From NCBI GenBank assembly GCA_947179485.1, contig OX359249.1, positions 32,908,250-32,972,249 on the forward strand: a stretch of DNA of 64,000 nt. Reading direction: 5' to 3'. Shown here piece by piece: positions 13,375 to 27,190 of the stretch. Numbering within the stretch: position 1 is the first letter of the stretch; every line of letters begins with the position of its first letter. The translations under genes were made by a program, and so were the position numbers. The notes beneath the pieces are model-generated. The model was not told where the DNA came from. It made no database searches and worked only from the letters and a program-made list of their open reading frames with translations. This DNA is from Allacma fusca (taxonomy: Eukaryota > Arthropoda > Collembola > Symphypleona > Sminthuridae).

Positions 13375-13612
13375 TTGCACACATCAATTCCTACGTGCTC
13401 TTGAACTCAGATACAACTATCACTTTAGCAAATTTCTAGCGTCTTCTAGAACCTTAGAACAATACAATACAGATTGTACAAAAACAAAAACAATCTGATA
13501 GAAGTACAAAACAAAAACAAAACTCGGAGTACAAAACAATACCTTAGTTGTACTACTTTTGTACTTTTCGCCAAAGTACAATACAATACTAAAAGGACAA
13601 ATTACAGCACTA
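13375..13612 (-). repeat. Right terminal inverted repeat of the hAT-type element
   Basis: This is the inverted partner of the left terminus. Shared landmarks include AGACGCTAGAAATTT, the GAGCAC(A/G)TAGGAATTGAT block at the inner end and the 12-bp outer end. Confidence 0.85.
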
Positions 13613-13620
13613 CTCATGAC
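13613..13620. repeat. Target site duplication CTCATGAC (right copy)
   Basis: Identical to 11965-11972 immediately outside the left terminus. Confidence 0.85.
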
Positions 13621-13857
13621 TCTTGAAGCAGACAGACAAAAATGAGCAGGGCAAGTGGAAGGTGCGTCAGTTAAGTGACTACACATATAGCCATATATAG
13701 ATGAGCGTACAGTACTAAATCTTCGATAGAGACAATCTTACATGACACTTTTACTACCATGACCATTCTTAATATCGAAACCATTCAATGTCAAGACTAT
13801 GGACTGACACCCTTGTTCCTATTATCATTTAGTGGTCGGGCCCGTAGTTGAGATTGA

Positions 13858-13884
13858 GGGGAGGGAGGGGGGGGTGGAGGAGGG
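13858..13884 (+). other. Potential G-quadruplex tract
   Basis: GGGGAGGGAGGGGGGGG followed by TGGAGGAGGG offers at least four G-triplets with short loops. It lies about 240 bp outside the right end of the hAT-type element in AT-rich DNA. Confidence 0.5.
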
Positions 13885-16800
13885 AAATTTTCAGAGACAA
13901 AAATCAAGTTGAATTTTTATTGACTCCTAGTATAAAAATATGTTCAATTTATACTCATCCGTGAATAAGAGTGTGAACCAATTTTACCACAAGGACACGA
14001 CCCCCTACTGGCGTTCCCGACCTCGTAACTCGTAATAGGATTATTTTACCGCCTTGGCACATTGCGAGGTGGCTTTTCTCCAGGATGAGAGGGAATTACA
14101 GGAAGGTACATAGCAATGACATTTGATGCGGTGAGAAAAAAAGGAGCTTCAAACAGTTGAGGATGAAGCTTTACGCGATAGTTCTTATGTGGAGGTAGTT
14201 TGATTTTTCCCTCAGTGTCACATGTCAGACTTGCATTTCGTTTCACTTCAATTTGGTTTCGATGCTATGCGCAAGCAATTTGTAGTATACTCGGCTCGTT
14301 CCTCAGCATGCTTTAGTGTAAGGTGAGTTGAGCCAAGTCAATACTACTACACGTAGATGGGAAAATCTCTTAAGAAAAAAATTGACTTCGGAAGAAAAGC
14401 AATCTAACCTGACTTATGATAAGTATTAAAGGCTTCCTTGAGTGTAACTTATGTAAGTTGAGGCACTTGTGCGTACACAAAAATCTCTGCAACAGCATAT
14501 CAACTTGCTGCTTGGGAGAGAGAGAGAGAGAAAAAAAAAAGATACGCCGAGAGCAAAGTACATTAGTGGATACTCAGGGAATTACTTAAAGATAGGGAGT
14601 GAAACCAGAACAGAGTTTTATAGTGACGCAAGTATATACACAGATTGCATTGGCCTCCTTCCCGTAGTGGAACAGTGCATTGTTCAGCATTTTCTCAAAT
14701 GGCCATCAATAAGTAGCCAATCTGACACTTCGCTCCTACTGACTGAGTGACTGACAAAGCGTTACCTCCGTACTTCTCAATCTATCTTCCTCTTTAATTA
14801 ATACTCGACCAGATATATGTCATCCTTACGTCTGGAGGTCATCATACCAATCCAGGGCGAGAGACAAATACGTTATGTCCCTTACTCCATTAACTTTGGA
14901 CTGAGAGATAAAATCCCTGAGACTGTGGCGGTTGCACCCGTCGTCGTCATCCTCACAGAACTCCTACTACATATAGGGACTCTCTGGAACGTAAAGTTCA
15001 TGGTTAAATTACCCGCGGTGTCTCTCACTAATAACTTTACGCTATATTGGATTATCCTAATCGCATAAGACCATACCCCTGCCCCGCCGAGGCTTTTCCC
15101 TTATAACAGCTAAATGCAATCAAGGAATCCTTATGTCATGGAAACAAGAAGCCAATAAATGCCACTTTATTAACAATCTGCACAGTGTTAGTCGTAAGAG
15201 GATGACATCTGTGCTCTGTACTTAAACTGTCTGGAAAATATTTTAATAAGAGTGAGGAAGGACTTTCTTCTCCGATTCCGTTCACAAGGATTTCCCTCCT
15301 TCCCAAGTCGTTTCCTTATATTAAATTAATCTACATAATATCTATCCATCCAAACCGTATAGGTTTCCTCACCCTTCCGAACCCAAACATGTACGTACAT
15401 ACATACGAACTGAGAATATAAATAGAACAGAACGCCCACAGTTCGTTCATGATCAATATATTGTCGGAGTATCTGAGTCTGACATATTGCATTAAAATGT
15501 AATTAGTCCCAGGATTTGACTAGAGGTCATAATTATTCCCCCGAGACTAATTTAAACTTTCCAATGCATCCTTTAATGGCTATTGTTGTCCCTTTCCAAG
15601 TACTTGTGTATGCATCAATGTCAGATTTATCTCCATGTGAAAGCGAAACGTCCCCTAGTTTTAGTAGGACCAGGGGAGAAACCCATACGTACTTATGTTA
15701 TATCTATGGGCACACTTCATACACTTTGATGAATTGTCCTTGGTGAAGAAGAAAGTCAAGCGAAATTTAGTATCTGCAGGTAAACACACTCGGGATAGCC
15801 TTAAGACAAAACTAAGCATTTCCGGTGGGTTCAACTTTTATCATTAGGGGGATGATAAGTAGGGGATGCACAAGTATAGATTGTTCGTCAAAAAAAAATT
15901 TTTTTCTAAATTATAATTTGTTTAGAACTGAGAACGGAGCGTGGGTCTGCTTCTTCACGGAGTGTGGGTGTCCCTGAGTGGCTGAGGAAATTCAAAATTG
16001 AATTGGCTACCAAGAAGTCACTGGAGAAGTGGCTTAAAAGCTTAATTACTCTAACGATATGGGTTTCATGCCGGTCTCGAGGGGATATCGAGACTTAAGC
16101 ACAGTAATGATCTTCCGACGTGGGGACATAAAAAGAGTGCATTTGAACTTTTTGAGCTAATTGCGTATAGCAATACCTGACACAATTTTTACTCTTGCAG
16201 ATTTAGCTACTACATATGTACATAGGGAAATGTGAAAACTTACTGTTTCAAGATCCAGCTTATATATTTTTTTTTGAGGTAGAAAACCACTGGGAAATTA
16301 CGTCAAAAGCAAGTGCAATTAATTTGATGTCTTGCTTGAGGAGCAGGCCTTTTCTGCTCATACACTTTGGCAAAATACACCGAATGGAGGAGCAGTGGTT
16401 AAAGGAAAGAGAAGGAGGCCGCACGACTGAAGTGGGAAGACTGCAACACTTAATTTCAACTAACGTGCATTTTTTAAAGGAGAGTTACTAGTAGGGCTTC
16501 AATGTTGGGAGGTTGATGTTATAACTGCAGAAGTCGTACTAGAAGTTGAAAGACATTCCATATACATACAAGTTCTTTTGCAGTTAGCACTAAGCCCCCT
16601 TTGAACCTACTGGAAATCAACCATTCAAGGGGAAAGTTACAAATTCCTTGAGGCAGAATGCTTAAATTAATTCGGAAACACTTTTGTCCCCTTAGCCATT
16701 GTCCCTCAATGAGGATTTCAGAAAGTCATCCCATGTATCCATCTCAAACGTGACATTCCTGTCTGTTCTGATTTGTCACAGTTTCAATGTTTTTACAACT

Positions 16801-19800
16801 TGATTTTCATTTAAGTGGATATGACAACACAGTGTAATTAAAAGGGATTGCTTCAACCTCCAACTCAAGTTGTTTCTATATATACCTGCAAGAGTCTGAG
16901 CAAGGTTCGAGACACTGGGCTCAGGGAAAATATTTTGTATGTAAGAGTAATCATTCATAAAAAAAATCATCCGCTAAGGCTATTGCGTAAGGCTGCGTCA
17001 GCTACGGCCATCTCTCCTCACCCCTTTTATTGTATTATGTTGAGTATACATTTCAAAAATTTCCATTCCAAATTTTTGAAAATTTCAAAAATATTATAAA
17101 ATTTCATAATTTGGACAATTATTGTTGAAAAAATAGTGTTAATAGTACTGACTGATATGTGTACAAAAATTTCATTGGAATTGGCGGAACAGTTCGGGAG
17201 AAAATATTTTATTTTGATTTGTTTACGTACGAACACGCGGGCCGATTTTAAATAATTACCCGACTCATCCGAGGAAGTGACCAAAGAATGTTCACAAAAA
17301 TTTTAAACAATATCGGTCGAGTATTTTTGGAGGAAGGGACAAACAGACCCACGGACAACACTATTTTATAAGTGGGCTGACGCCGCCCTAAAAATTACTA
17401 TAAATATTTAAGTCCTACAAGCCAAGCCACAACACTACGACATTGTGAGTAAGGCCTCATGCAATTGCACGTAAAGATGAGTTCCTGCTAACAGCACAGG
17501 ATCAGGTTCAAGTATCAATTTTTTCATTCATGCTTCAAGAGCGTATTGTTAATTGTTAAATGGTAAGAAGATGCAGGCTGATGCATGTAAAAAAAATCAG
17601 GATTTGCATACTTGCATTTCTGCAACAGTCCTATCTTCCCCAAGCGTGTACATACTCCGCCCATTGCTGTGTGGGGTAAATTGCATACATGCTCTTACCA
17701 TGAACTAAACCTTGCTGAGACTTCCATGTAACCAGTTGTTACTCACTCAGTACTTAAGCATAAGTAGTTATGGTTTCGCAGTGAGTTAAGCATGCACGAC
17801 CTCCCTGGTGTTCTCGTTTCGCAATAAAATGGGCATTGCTTCTGGCGATGAAGGCTCTGTAGAAATTCGGCCTAATTATTATCATCTCGGTAGTTAATTT
17901 GGCGCTAAGTGTCAGCCTAGTCCGCTGGGTACACTATGCCAGATTATGGATGGGTGAATGATACGAGTGTGCCAACTAGTTGGAGCAGAGCAATTGCTGG
18001 CGGACATGAGATCAAGTCTGTTATATAACAATGATACCATTATTTAAAAAATCCCTGGAATTATTTTCGGGTGTTTCATGAAAGGGTCTTCGTAACCTTA
18101 TTGCATGTAGAAAGGAGGAGGAGGCGCAATTCAAGGAGTGTGAGGAATGCACAAGTTTTAACTGAGCTGAATTTAAATGCTAATATTTCTTTCAGCTCAT
18201 AGTCAATCCTTACTTACACATTTATGCGTCGGCTGAATTGAGAATCCCAAGCAGAGTCGTGAACATCCCCGGACTATGAATTAAATCCGTGCAGATAATC
18301 CAATTCTTCTGCCATTTCGCACGAATATCCACCTCGACCAATTTCCCTGATCCCGAACGATTGAAATTTTAGGCTCATACACAATTTTTCCTCTTATTTA
18401 TCCTTCCCATCTGCAGTGTGAGAGATTGAGTGCACATCTTAGGTTGCACTTGAGCGAAATCTATAGATTTTCCCTTAAACTCTGCGCTCAGCCCATACAA
18501 CCAGATTTTAGCCCTTGGAATAGTAATCCAGGGAACGGCCAATGATTTGTCAAAAAGATCACTTAAGCAAAGTGTTAACATTCAGAATACTTGTAATACA
18601 GAGAGAGGGAGAGATGTCTTCTATCTCTTATGTTTAAGAGGACGCGCGGGGTACAACTAATTGAGTAACCGTAGCAATAATTAGCATGACTTTAATAGAG
18701 GAAATATCAGCAGTCCTGGAGATCCGTGTATAAAAAGGCAGAAAGCGAATCAAATGCAGACATTGAATTCATTTAGTAATAATCAAATTATAGAGAGACA
18801 GGGAAGAGTCAAAGTGAGAGTGAAGTGAAGAAGTTTATCGGATTTCCATTTGAGTCTGACGAGCATATATCTACTTGGGGATGACATGAAAGTAGATACT
18901 ACATTTCATTACAAGTAGATATTTGCAAAGTATGAATTTAATGAGCAGAGTAATGCTTGTATTATCATCTCTCCACTCCACTCCTGATTAGCCCAGCAGT
19001 TTTTTAAACATGATAACTTAACTGAACCATATATCATCACTCATCACTCAGGATGACTTTCCACTCGGCAATGTCGTCCGCAATCAAACGGACCGTTTGA
19101 ACAGCACGTTCCTACACATAGACAACAGCATACATGCCAACACGGTCTCTGCTCATTTAAGCAATGAATACCATTAGAATGATTGACGGATTAGATCTGA
19201 TGCGGATTTAATGCAATAGGCGGAGAACAACAATAAGGAAGTCAACCTTGAAATTATTATTGGAGGCAATCAAATCAAGACATTGGTTTTTTACCCACTC
19301 CCCAACATACTCCACTATAGTATCTATGTATACGTGGAACCTTATTATTTATGATTATAAGAATGCCGAGTCATAAAAAAAAATGCGTTTGAGGTCACCG
19401 GTGAGATTTCCTCTTCATGTCACACAAAACAAATACCAGAGATTCCCATACGGTGATACGGGTGCGCACAGTACGAGGATGGAAAACCTGGAAATGTTCT
19501 AAATTTTTTCCGAACACGTACAGAAAAACAAGAGAACTGCCAGAAGTTGAGGTTTCAAGGCCAAAAATCTACATAACTATAAATAAAGTAAGTAAGTCAA
19601 GGGGTTGGAGGTGCGCGCTTAATGTCCAATACCTTTTACTTCGGAGGTACACGTAACCATATTTCGCAGGCCTTTTCTCCCTGAATGTGGACTCAAAACC
19701 ACATAGTAGAGCCCCTCATTCTGACTCCCTAAAAACTCTACTTAGCATTCTAGCCCGTAATTTATATGCTTTTCACTTGGAAAACTCGTTTTAAGCTCCT

Positions 19801-22277
19801 GCTCCTGCCTTGATTATAAAATTCCTCGCACATCTCACGCATTGTCAGATGCAGGATAGAAGCTACTACAGCATACTGTATGCTGTTCGTAGGTTCGGGA
19901 CTCAAAGCGACTGTGCTCATGGAAAAAAAATGATAGTATAAAGCATAGCCATCTTGGGAACCAGAGAGCGACCATGCTTCCGAGCACAACCTCTATACAT
20001 TATTTAATCCAATACTTTAAGCTTCATATCCATGATCATCATCAATGTATTCACTAGTGAATCCTCTGAACTGCTATGTCCGGAATATATAATTGCCATA
20101 TTATCGCACACGTAGCTCCCACAGAACTCATCCCTGAGAGTTATGTAATACTCTCTGAACCGTTTCTCATCATTTGATTACAATTTAGTGATTGATATAG
20201 ATATTAATGTACCTATAGATACTTCAATTCATTAGCAAGGCTTTGGGCTCAAAGCTCACTACTCGAGCTATACAAGCTCATCCTTGTCCATAATAGACCG
20301 AACATAAAATCAATACCCGCTACTCCTCCGTCTAATATTAATTCTGTAATGATTTGCACAGGGCGGAAGCCACAGTGTGTTCAACATATAAATGATTACC
20401 ATGTAGTATGAATAGTCAATGAGAATGCCCATCTAATTTGTTAGCAAATGAGAGTGATTCCATTCAGATGGGAACAATAATTCCTTCAGGAGATTCAAGA
20501 GCTGTAATATATTTTCATGAGGGAAAAATTTGTTCCTATGATTTTGTTCCGTCATTTTGTATATCTATTTCAATTTTTGTGTAGGACAAAATTCCTCTAA
20601 TATTTACAATATGATCCCTATAGTTTCCATCCCTTCAGATTCTGCCAGGAAAGACATTTAGGGGAGCAAATAAAAATATTCCCGGTAAAATGCATTCACT
20701 TCTAGTTGCATTTGCAATGAAAAACAACACAACAAATAGGAACGGTAAAATGGAAATACACTATTACTGTACCACTTGAAAAACGTACGTAACCGCTTCA
20801 GTGGTGATGTTGTGTGATGGAAACATCTTGTAAGAGTTAACTTCAGGTTTTACATTGACTTGTAAAGTTTGCCCAACTGAGACTAGATATCCACGAAGGA
20901 CTTAGACATATAAAATCCTCCATTCATCTCAAAGGCTGAAGGAGATCAGTCTCTAATCAATATACATAAACCCTAAAGACTACTTTTTTTTTTATTTCTG
21001 GAATGACGCAGATAGGAGGGGAGAAACGGCAATGCTTGATTTACACTCAATATTTCCCAACATTTTCTTCCGAGCAGTGTTACACCGTTGGATTAAAGAT
21101 TAGAATCCATTTGGATTCTGTTCATATTAGGATCATGCAAATTTCTTTCATTGTGTTGAATTTTCTTTTGGGAACTTTCCTCCTCTATCATCTCTGTCTT
21201 TTCCCATCTTTCCCCTTTCCCCATACTCTCAGATTTCCTCAGCTATTTTCAAATCGTCAAAGAAAAAATTTCCCGACCAATTTTTTTCGAGCCATTATTG
21301 AAAGAAGGGTCCCCGGGAAAATATTTTTCCGTGGGAGGGGAAACTATTTCCCAGAAAATAGCACCTATTCTCCAATGGTTATCATATGAAATTGAGCAGG
21401 TAGGGGGACTCTACAGCAACATTAATATCCGTAAGTTTCTATTTGTGTCAATTTTGAAGATTACAGAACTTTGCACGCAGATTCTTTCCCCCAACCTTTC
21501 CAATGTTTAAGTTTTCCAAATAAAAATGTTCTGGCTTTGTCAGAGTGAAAACTTCAGAGGCAAGTAGGTAAAGGTCGCATGGCATTAAATAAAATTATAC
21601 TCAAGTACATACGGGAAGAGTACAAATTACGACCCACCAATGCTTTCCTACTTTCTATCAAAGACACGAAAGACTTTGATGAAACTTTGGAAAGCTTACG
21701 GAAGTTCTTACTTTAATTATTTTATTTCCTCATCTAAAAACCGCTCCATGGCTTTTGTTTCTTGAATTTAATGTTACATGACCTCCTATCATATATTGAA
21801 GAAAGAAAGCCATGTTCAGGTTTCATGGAGTCTGTGAAGGAATTCTTGTTATTACAGTGTCTTTGCTGTAAAATCCCAAGGGAAAATAAACAATAGGAGC
21901 GTAATTTAGATGAATATATAATACTTTGAGAATACAACAATATTTAGTAGTTCAGGTAGGGACTGTTTCCATATTAAATACCCTTATCTCACGTATGATA
22001 AGTGACCCAGATGTAATTTGCAATGAATAATGCTTTTAAACTAGGGAAATGGAGAGGAAATGAATCAAGTCAGTTAGGAGGAAAAACGAAGGGGAAAATA
22101 ATAGAGAAATAAAGAGCTTTCAAAGTTGAAATAATCCATTCAATTCGAATGTAAGACTGATGAGGACACTTGATATGACGGATACGTGAGTGAAGGTAGG
22201 GAAGGTTTCGTACAGTTCAAAGAAGACGAGAGTTAGTGACAGAGCAGTAGAATGGAAGAATGAGCTTCCAGAGAGAC

Positions 22278-22281
<4 letters not shown>
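13885..22281. other. Non-coding stretch, nothing recognised
   Basis: Holds short open frames only, a 7-bp hairpin at 16074-16094 (GTCTCGA/TCGAGAC), a 19-bp palindrome at 19868-19886 and small AG-rich tracts (about 14515-14531). No gene is supportable. Confidence 0.5.

Positions 22282-22347
<66 letters not shown>
22282..22347. repeat. (GA)n microsatellite
   Basis: About 33 uninterrupted GA units, with a second, interrupted GA tract at about 22461-22482. Open frames across it (Arg-Glu or Ser-Leu repeats) are artefacts of the repeat. Confidence 0.95.
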
Positions 22348-22351
<4 letters not shown>

Positions 22352-25300
22352 AAGGAAACTCCGAATTCTCGACAAAGTTATTACTCCAAGTTTTTAGAAG
22401 TTTATACTTTGATAGCATTTGATATGTATAAGGAAATTTACACGGTAATAAAGACCAGGAGAGAGAGCGAGAGAGAGAGAAGAATGAGAGAATAAGATTC
22501 CAGTACTCAGGCTCTAGTCGAGATCTAGTGATAAGTTATGCCCTTTCAAGTATGCCCTTTACCGTAAATACATCTGAGAAGACAGTCTATGAATTGGCTC
22601 TCCACAGATTCTATCGAAGGCGTGATGATGAGTGTAACTAGGGTATTCTTTTTGTGTCGGGAAAAAAAATCGACCAGGTACTCCAAGCAAGTATTTCTTA
22701 CCGTAAGTTGTTCTTTTGCCAGCGTGATAAAGCTGATTTAAGCAGGAAGTTGTACAAGGTTGAGGGAAAACTCCGTCCGAAATCCAGGGTTAAAAAGAAT
22801 TGAGAGAGTGAAATAGTGAAGGGCCAGGAAAGGAGTTGAAATTTCACATGAGGCTATTCACAAGGAAATAATTCTTGTGCTGAGTATACACTTCGTCATG
22901 TCCCAGCTGCCGTTTTCCATGCCAAGAAAGACAATGGGATCAGTATGAGGAGATCCAAATGGAGCCCATAAAGAACCATCCTTGTTTTTGGTTACATGAT
23001 GTTCCATGCCTGAGTACACGGAAATTAACGTAATCTTCATGACACTTTTAGTGTCCCTCTATATACTAATATATTTGGGAGTATCGGGAGATATAACTCC
23101 CAATTCGAAATAGCTCCATATTAATCCACCCTGGAGGAACTGTCAGGAATGTAAGAAGCTTTCCAGACAAATGCCACATAAATGGGGCCCTCCAACCTGA
23201 GCCATGTTACACTCCCACATTATCTGTCTTATCCTTTGTACATGCATTGCACATGTATGTATGCTCGTGCACTCTTCCTATGACGATTGGTAATCTTTGG
23301 AGGCACTCTCATGGACTACACATGTGTCTTAACCGAGGCTTCCAAAATGAAGCAAGTAACAATGACGCTGGTTTTACTGCTAATATCCGGTGGCTCCTAG
23401 TCATAGGAATTTCCTAATTTCCATTTTATAATATTTTCGCACGTACACATGCAATATGGATTGGGAGCAAGCACAATGATAAAATTAATACTACTTTAAT
23501 TTGGCAGAATAATAACTTCCTGTGTTTGAAAGGTAGCAAGAACAATCAAATCGGCTTATTCATAAATGCTACCGGAACTACTGAGTCCTAGTATAGGTTC
23601 CACCCCCCCCCCTCAACCAAAGCAAGCTAAAAATAATCCTTTTCCCCATTTTTGGCAAATTTCATAGTTTATATTATATTATTTTATTATTTATATATTA
23701 AATTTTCAAGTTAAAAATTACGACACGGAATTGATACCCAAATTGAAGCTTATGCGAATGAAAAAAAAGATTTGTTTTCAGTTGACACTTCCTATAAAAA
23801 AAAATTTGGACGCTCATTTGTTGTACATTTTGTGGGTTTTTAATTAACGATCGACTGCTTATTGCGACAAGAATTTTGAGTATTACAGGAAAATTCAGAA
23901 TAAGGTTGCACAAAAATTGGACCTCAAAAGTGAGGAAATTGCAGAAAATTAGGTCAAGCCCACCTAGCTACAATGTGATGCAAGCATCTCTGTCAATTTT
24001 CCCATATTACCAGACATGTTAGAGTTAATATTTTAAAATTTATTTCATTAGTTAGAGTGAACTTTTGTGGTTTTGTAGCGTGTGAAGTAACTTCATAAGC
24101 TCAGAAATTTAAGCGTCCATGAAAATAACACAAAGCAGCTGCAAAGGACGTGGAAATTTTGTTAATCTATAGTATTTGCTAAAAATAGGGAAGAAGAATA
24201 TCTATTTTAGTACATTTTCTCCAACTGATTGATCTAGGTTTGGGATCGGACGCCGGCGTTCGTATGTATATTCGTGTAAGGAAACAACAACACTGTTTTA
24301 AAATGCACTTAAAATTCTCCCATCTGTGGCTTGTAATCAGGAAGCAAAACTTGATGGTAAATGAATATGAAACATCCTATGACAACCAACTGCTACTTTA
24401 TTTAGCCTTACGGTTTATCTGTAAAGCATCCTGGTCAAACCAATGTTGTCACATACAAAGGGATTCTTTCAATGCTAATCTGTAACAATAAGTCTTCATG
24501 TCACATTTAATAAATATTCATGAGGGCCAATCTTCGACATTGACTTAAGCAGTGGCATGAATTATAGGGACCTTTGGAATGCCGTGAGACACTTGGAAAT
24601 AATTAATTAGCCTTGTCATCTTCGCCACTCTGTAGAATGACTGCGCAAGCAACTACGTGATCATTGAGAAGAAAGCTCCACACAAATGGAACAGAATGTG
24701 ATGGACGTATGTATACATATAGAACTGCAGCAATTAAAATTTGTAGTGATTCCTTATCCCTTTGAAGCATTTCTTTATCCGATTTTAAAGCTGAATGGCC
24801 CATTCTCGAAAGATTTATGTTAGGGGGGGGGGAGTACAAGGGAAATGTCAGTACATATGTAATTTATAGATTTTTTTCAAATCATTCCCTAACGATATCT
24901 GCACATGCTTACTTTATTGCTTCCGCTAGAACTCATTTTCATATGTATCCCCTTGTGAGGAAGTTTCCGCTAAAGTTCCCTTCAAAAACAATTTGACACG
25001 TTCCTAATTCATCTTATCCCCTTGCTTTTTATGAGTAGAAACAGTCTACCTTTTAAAAACAAACTCAAGAAACACTTGAACACATCCCCTCACAATCTAA
25101 AGCAATTGCATCTTTTGTCTTACTTTTAAAATGTGCCTTCCCGAAAACAATATTTACTCTGAATTGTTTCCTTCGTGGCAGATTGAGGGTCAATAACCCA
25201 AGGCATGTATGAGATAACCGCATGGAAAAAATATAATATTGCAGTAACTTCAACCCTGATTAAACAGACGTTGCTCCCAACAACAAGGTTTTATCGTTAG

Positions 25301-26754
25301 CATTTAAATCTCATTTGAACACAAATTGAAAGAACGAGTCTTGAACATCAAGGAAATTTTGAGGAATATATTACAAAGCTACTGCTATTCTGCTAAGTAA
25401 GGATGGAAAAGTTTGTCCTTTCACCTTTTCAGTACGCTCTATGATGTATATGTACATGCTTTAAATATTATAGCATGTCACTTGGAAAATTCTGTGGGGA
25501 TTCTGAAAATAGTATTTAATAGAGCAGGCGGTTTAATTTACGGGATTTTACTATCTATGTTGTCCATTGCTGGACTGTGGAAATGCGCCGGGTGCTGTAG
25601 TCAACGGAGGACGAAGGTTGTTGAAAGCATTGTTAATGAATCTGCAGCAATTTCCAAACAGTGGAGTTTGCCTACCTTGACATGGTCTATAAATCCTCAG
25701 AAAACATCATTTGTACACCATAATTACTCTTGTGTATATGCTTACAGTAAATTACAGTGAGGGACATCTACCCTACAAACCAAGTGGGGTTTATGACCAC
25801 ATATCAGCCCTGAATGTTTGTGGCGGGTGAAAAAGGATGTAAGTTAGTGGTGATGGTTTCCACACACGCGTTAAATAGATAACTTCATATTCATGTTGGC
25901 CGGGTGAGCGTCTAGGGGCCTGCTGTGACAAAATTCGCAACGCGGGTGTCCGCACAGAGGCAACTGGAACTCAACCTAAACTCTGGAGACAACCATGCAT
26001 GTATGGGTTTTGTAGTCAATAAATTATGTAAATCATTCATATCAACGTTTTCCAGGCGGAGAGTGTCACGTCTGAAACTAGATACTTCGGAAATGTAGAC
26101 TGAATCAAAAGAAAAAAATAATTATCAGTAAATGCGCAGAGCAGCCACCAGTGGTGATTATTTGGTACATGAACATGACCAGATACATACATATGTACGT
26201 ACATACTTCCTATTCATAAAAAACTATCCATACTGTACATTGAAGAAATTACTTTCTCCACAGGAACTCCTTCCAGGCGTTTGTGTGAAAAGATGAATTA
26301 AAAATATTATTTGGATGCATCTGCATTAACTACTACTACTAAGGGCATGAATTATTTAAGTTCTCACAACCCTAGGAGAGAAAGCAATTTAATCAATTTA
26401 CAGTTGTCGTCACAATGACGCTATTCCGAATTGTAGTCATAATTTCCACTACAATTTCATATGTAACTAACTTCAGAAATTTGAATGTACTTCAGTATGA
26501 ACCCAGTCAAGTTCTAGAGATTGTTACAAATATTTACATGTCAACTTTGTTTAAAAGTAATTATACTGTTTGGAAGGAACATTCTCGTGAGTTCAGTACA
26601 GTCTAGTAGAACTCGTGCTGAAGCTATTTCCAGATCAAGTTTTGAAATACTTTAAATTTCGCAATTTTTAATTTGTTTAAAAGTAAATTTTTTACCTGGA
26701 AGAAAAATCAAGTATTCTTCCAAATTTGAAATGGAAGTAGTTAACTCACACTTC
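22348..26754. other. Non-coding stretch with AT-rich relics
   Basis: 23.6-24.0 kb has long A/T tracts, a run of C (23602-23611) and a GGACGCTCATTTGTTG string that recurs in variant form near 27.27, 33.12 and 39.16 kb, often with TAGGAAATTT. A frame at 25413-25760 encodes a hydrophobic stretch but no known family. Confidence 0.45.
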
Positions 26755-26952
26755 CGTACATAATCAACTACAATAAGCCATGCTGTAAATCCTACATAGG
26801 TGAAACAAATATACCGAGCTTACAAGAGAAAATTCTTTAGTGGGTAAGTATTTGGAAAGAAATCCACATCATCAAATAGTAATAGTAAATTATATTTATG
26901 GAGTAGATCTCATTTTTAATAGCCTGACGAAGGGTACTGACTGTACTTGAAA
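26755..26952 (+). pseudogene. Degraded Penelope-like retroelement 3' end (GIY-YIG fragment)
   Basis: At 26775-26831 the sequence reads KPCCKSYIGETNIPSLQEK, followed by a stop. C-x-C-x-YIGET is the signature of the GIY-YIG endonuclease of Penelope-like elements. About 90 bases on, CTGACGA is followed by a hairpin and GAAA (26924-26952), the kind of motif often found just after the coding part of such elements. Stops and frame changes show it is dead. No reverse transcriptase part was found upstream. Confidence 0.5.
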
Positions 26953-27092
26953 GCTTGGGGATAATAAATATTTTGCTAATTCATCCACGTAAACCGAAAA
27001 ATGATTCCCTTAATAAATTTTACGGTGTACTGTACTGTGTGGTTCATATCCTTTGTGTTCTCCTGGCCCCTATAAGGGACAAGGACGTAAAA

Positions 27093-27190
27093 TTTGTAAT
27101 GCCACCATTTTCAAGCAAATTCTTTTCCAGGTTTTTCAAAAGTTGTTTCATTGACCTGGGCCAATTGAACCTGCGCTCACAATCGCCAAA
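27093..27190 (+). repeat. Dispersed repeat copy A (pairs with 32719-32810)
   Basis: Shares a pattern with the second copy: CCACC/CCTCC, then AAATTCTTTT(C/A)CAG, then ATT(G/C)ACCTG at equal spacing. Read as protein, both give PP..SKFF.R and F[I]xL at the same places. This may be a remnant of one coding element; I cannot name it. Confidence 0.4.

Larger units (their letters stand above)
11973..13612. mobile_element. Non-autonomous hAT-type foldback transposon
   Basis: The element is 1640 bp. Its ends are perfect 12-bp inverted termini (TAGTGCTGTAAT ... ATTACAGCACTA) that extend as about 238-bp imperfect inverted repeats. It is flanked on both sides by the identical octamer CTCATGAC (11965-11972 and 13613-13620). 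An 8-bp target duplication and T/CAGTG-type ends are characteristic of the hAT superfamily. There is no transposase frame; the middle is a 39-bp minisatellite plus about 350 bp of unique sequence. It therefore depends on a transposase made elsewhere. The exact target duplication suggests insertion was not ancient. Confidence 0.88.

Noticed and set aside
22190-22495. Open frame of Arg-Glu repeats
   Set aside because: It is the translation of the GA microsatellite.
25413-25760. 115-codon frame with a hydrophobic segment and CAGCC
   Set aside because: No family recognised, no splice context, and hydrophobic frames are common in AT-rich DNA.
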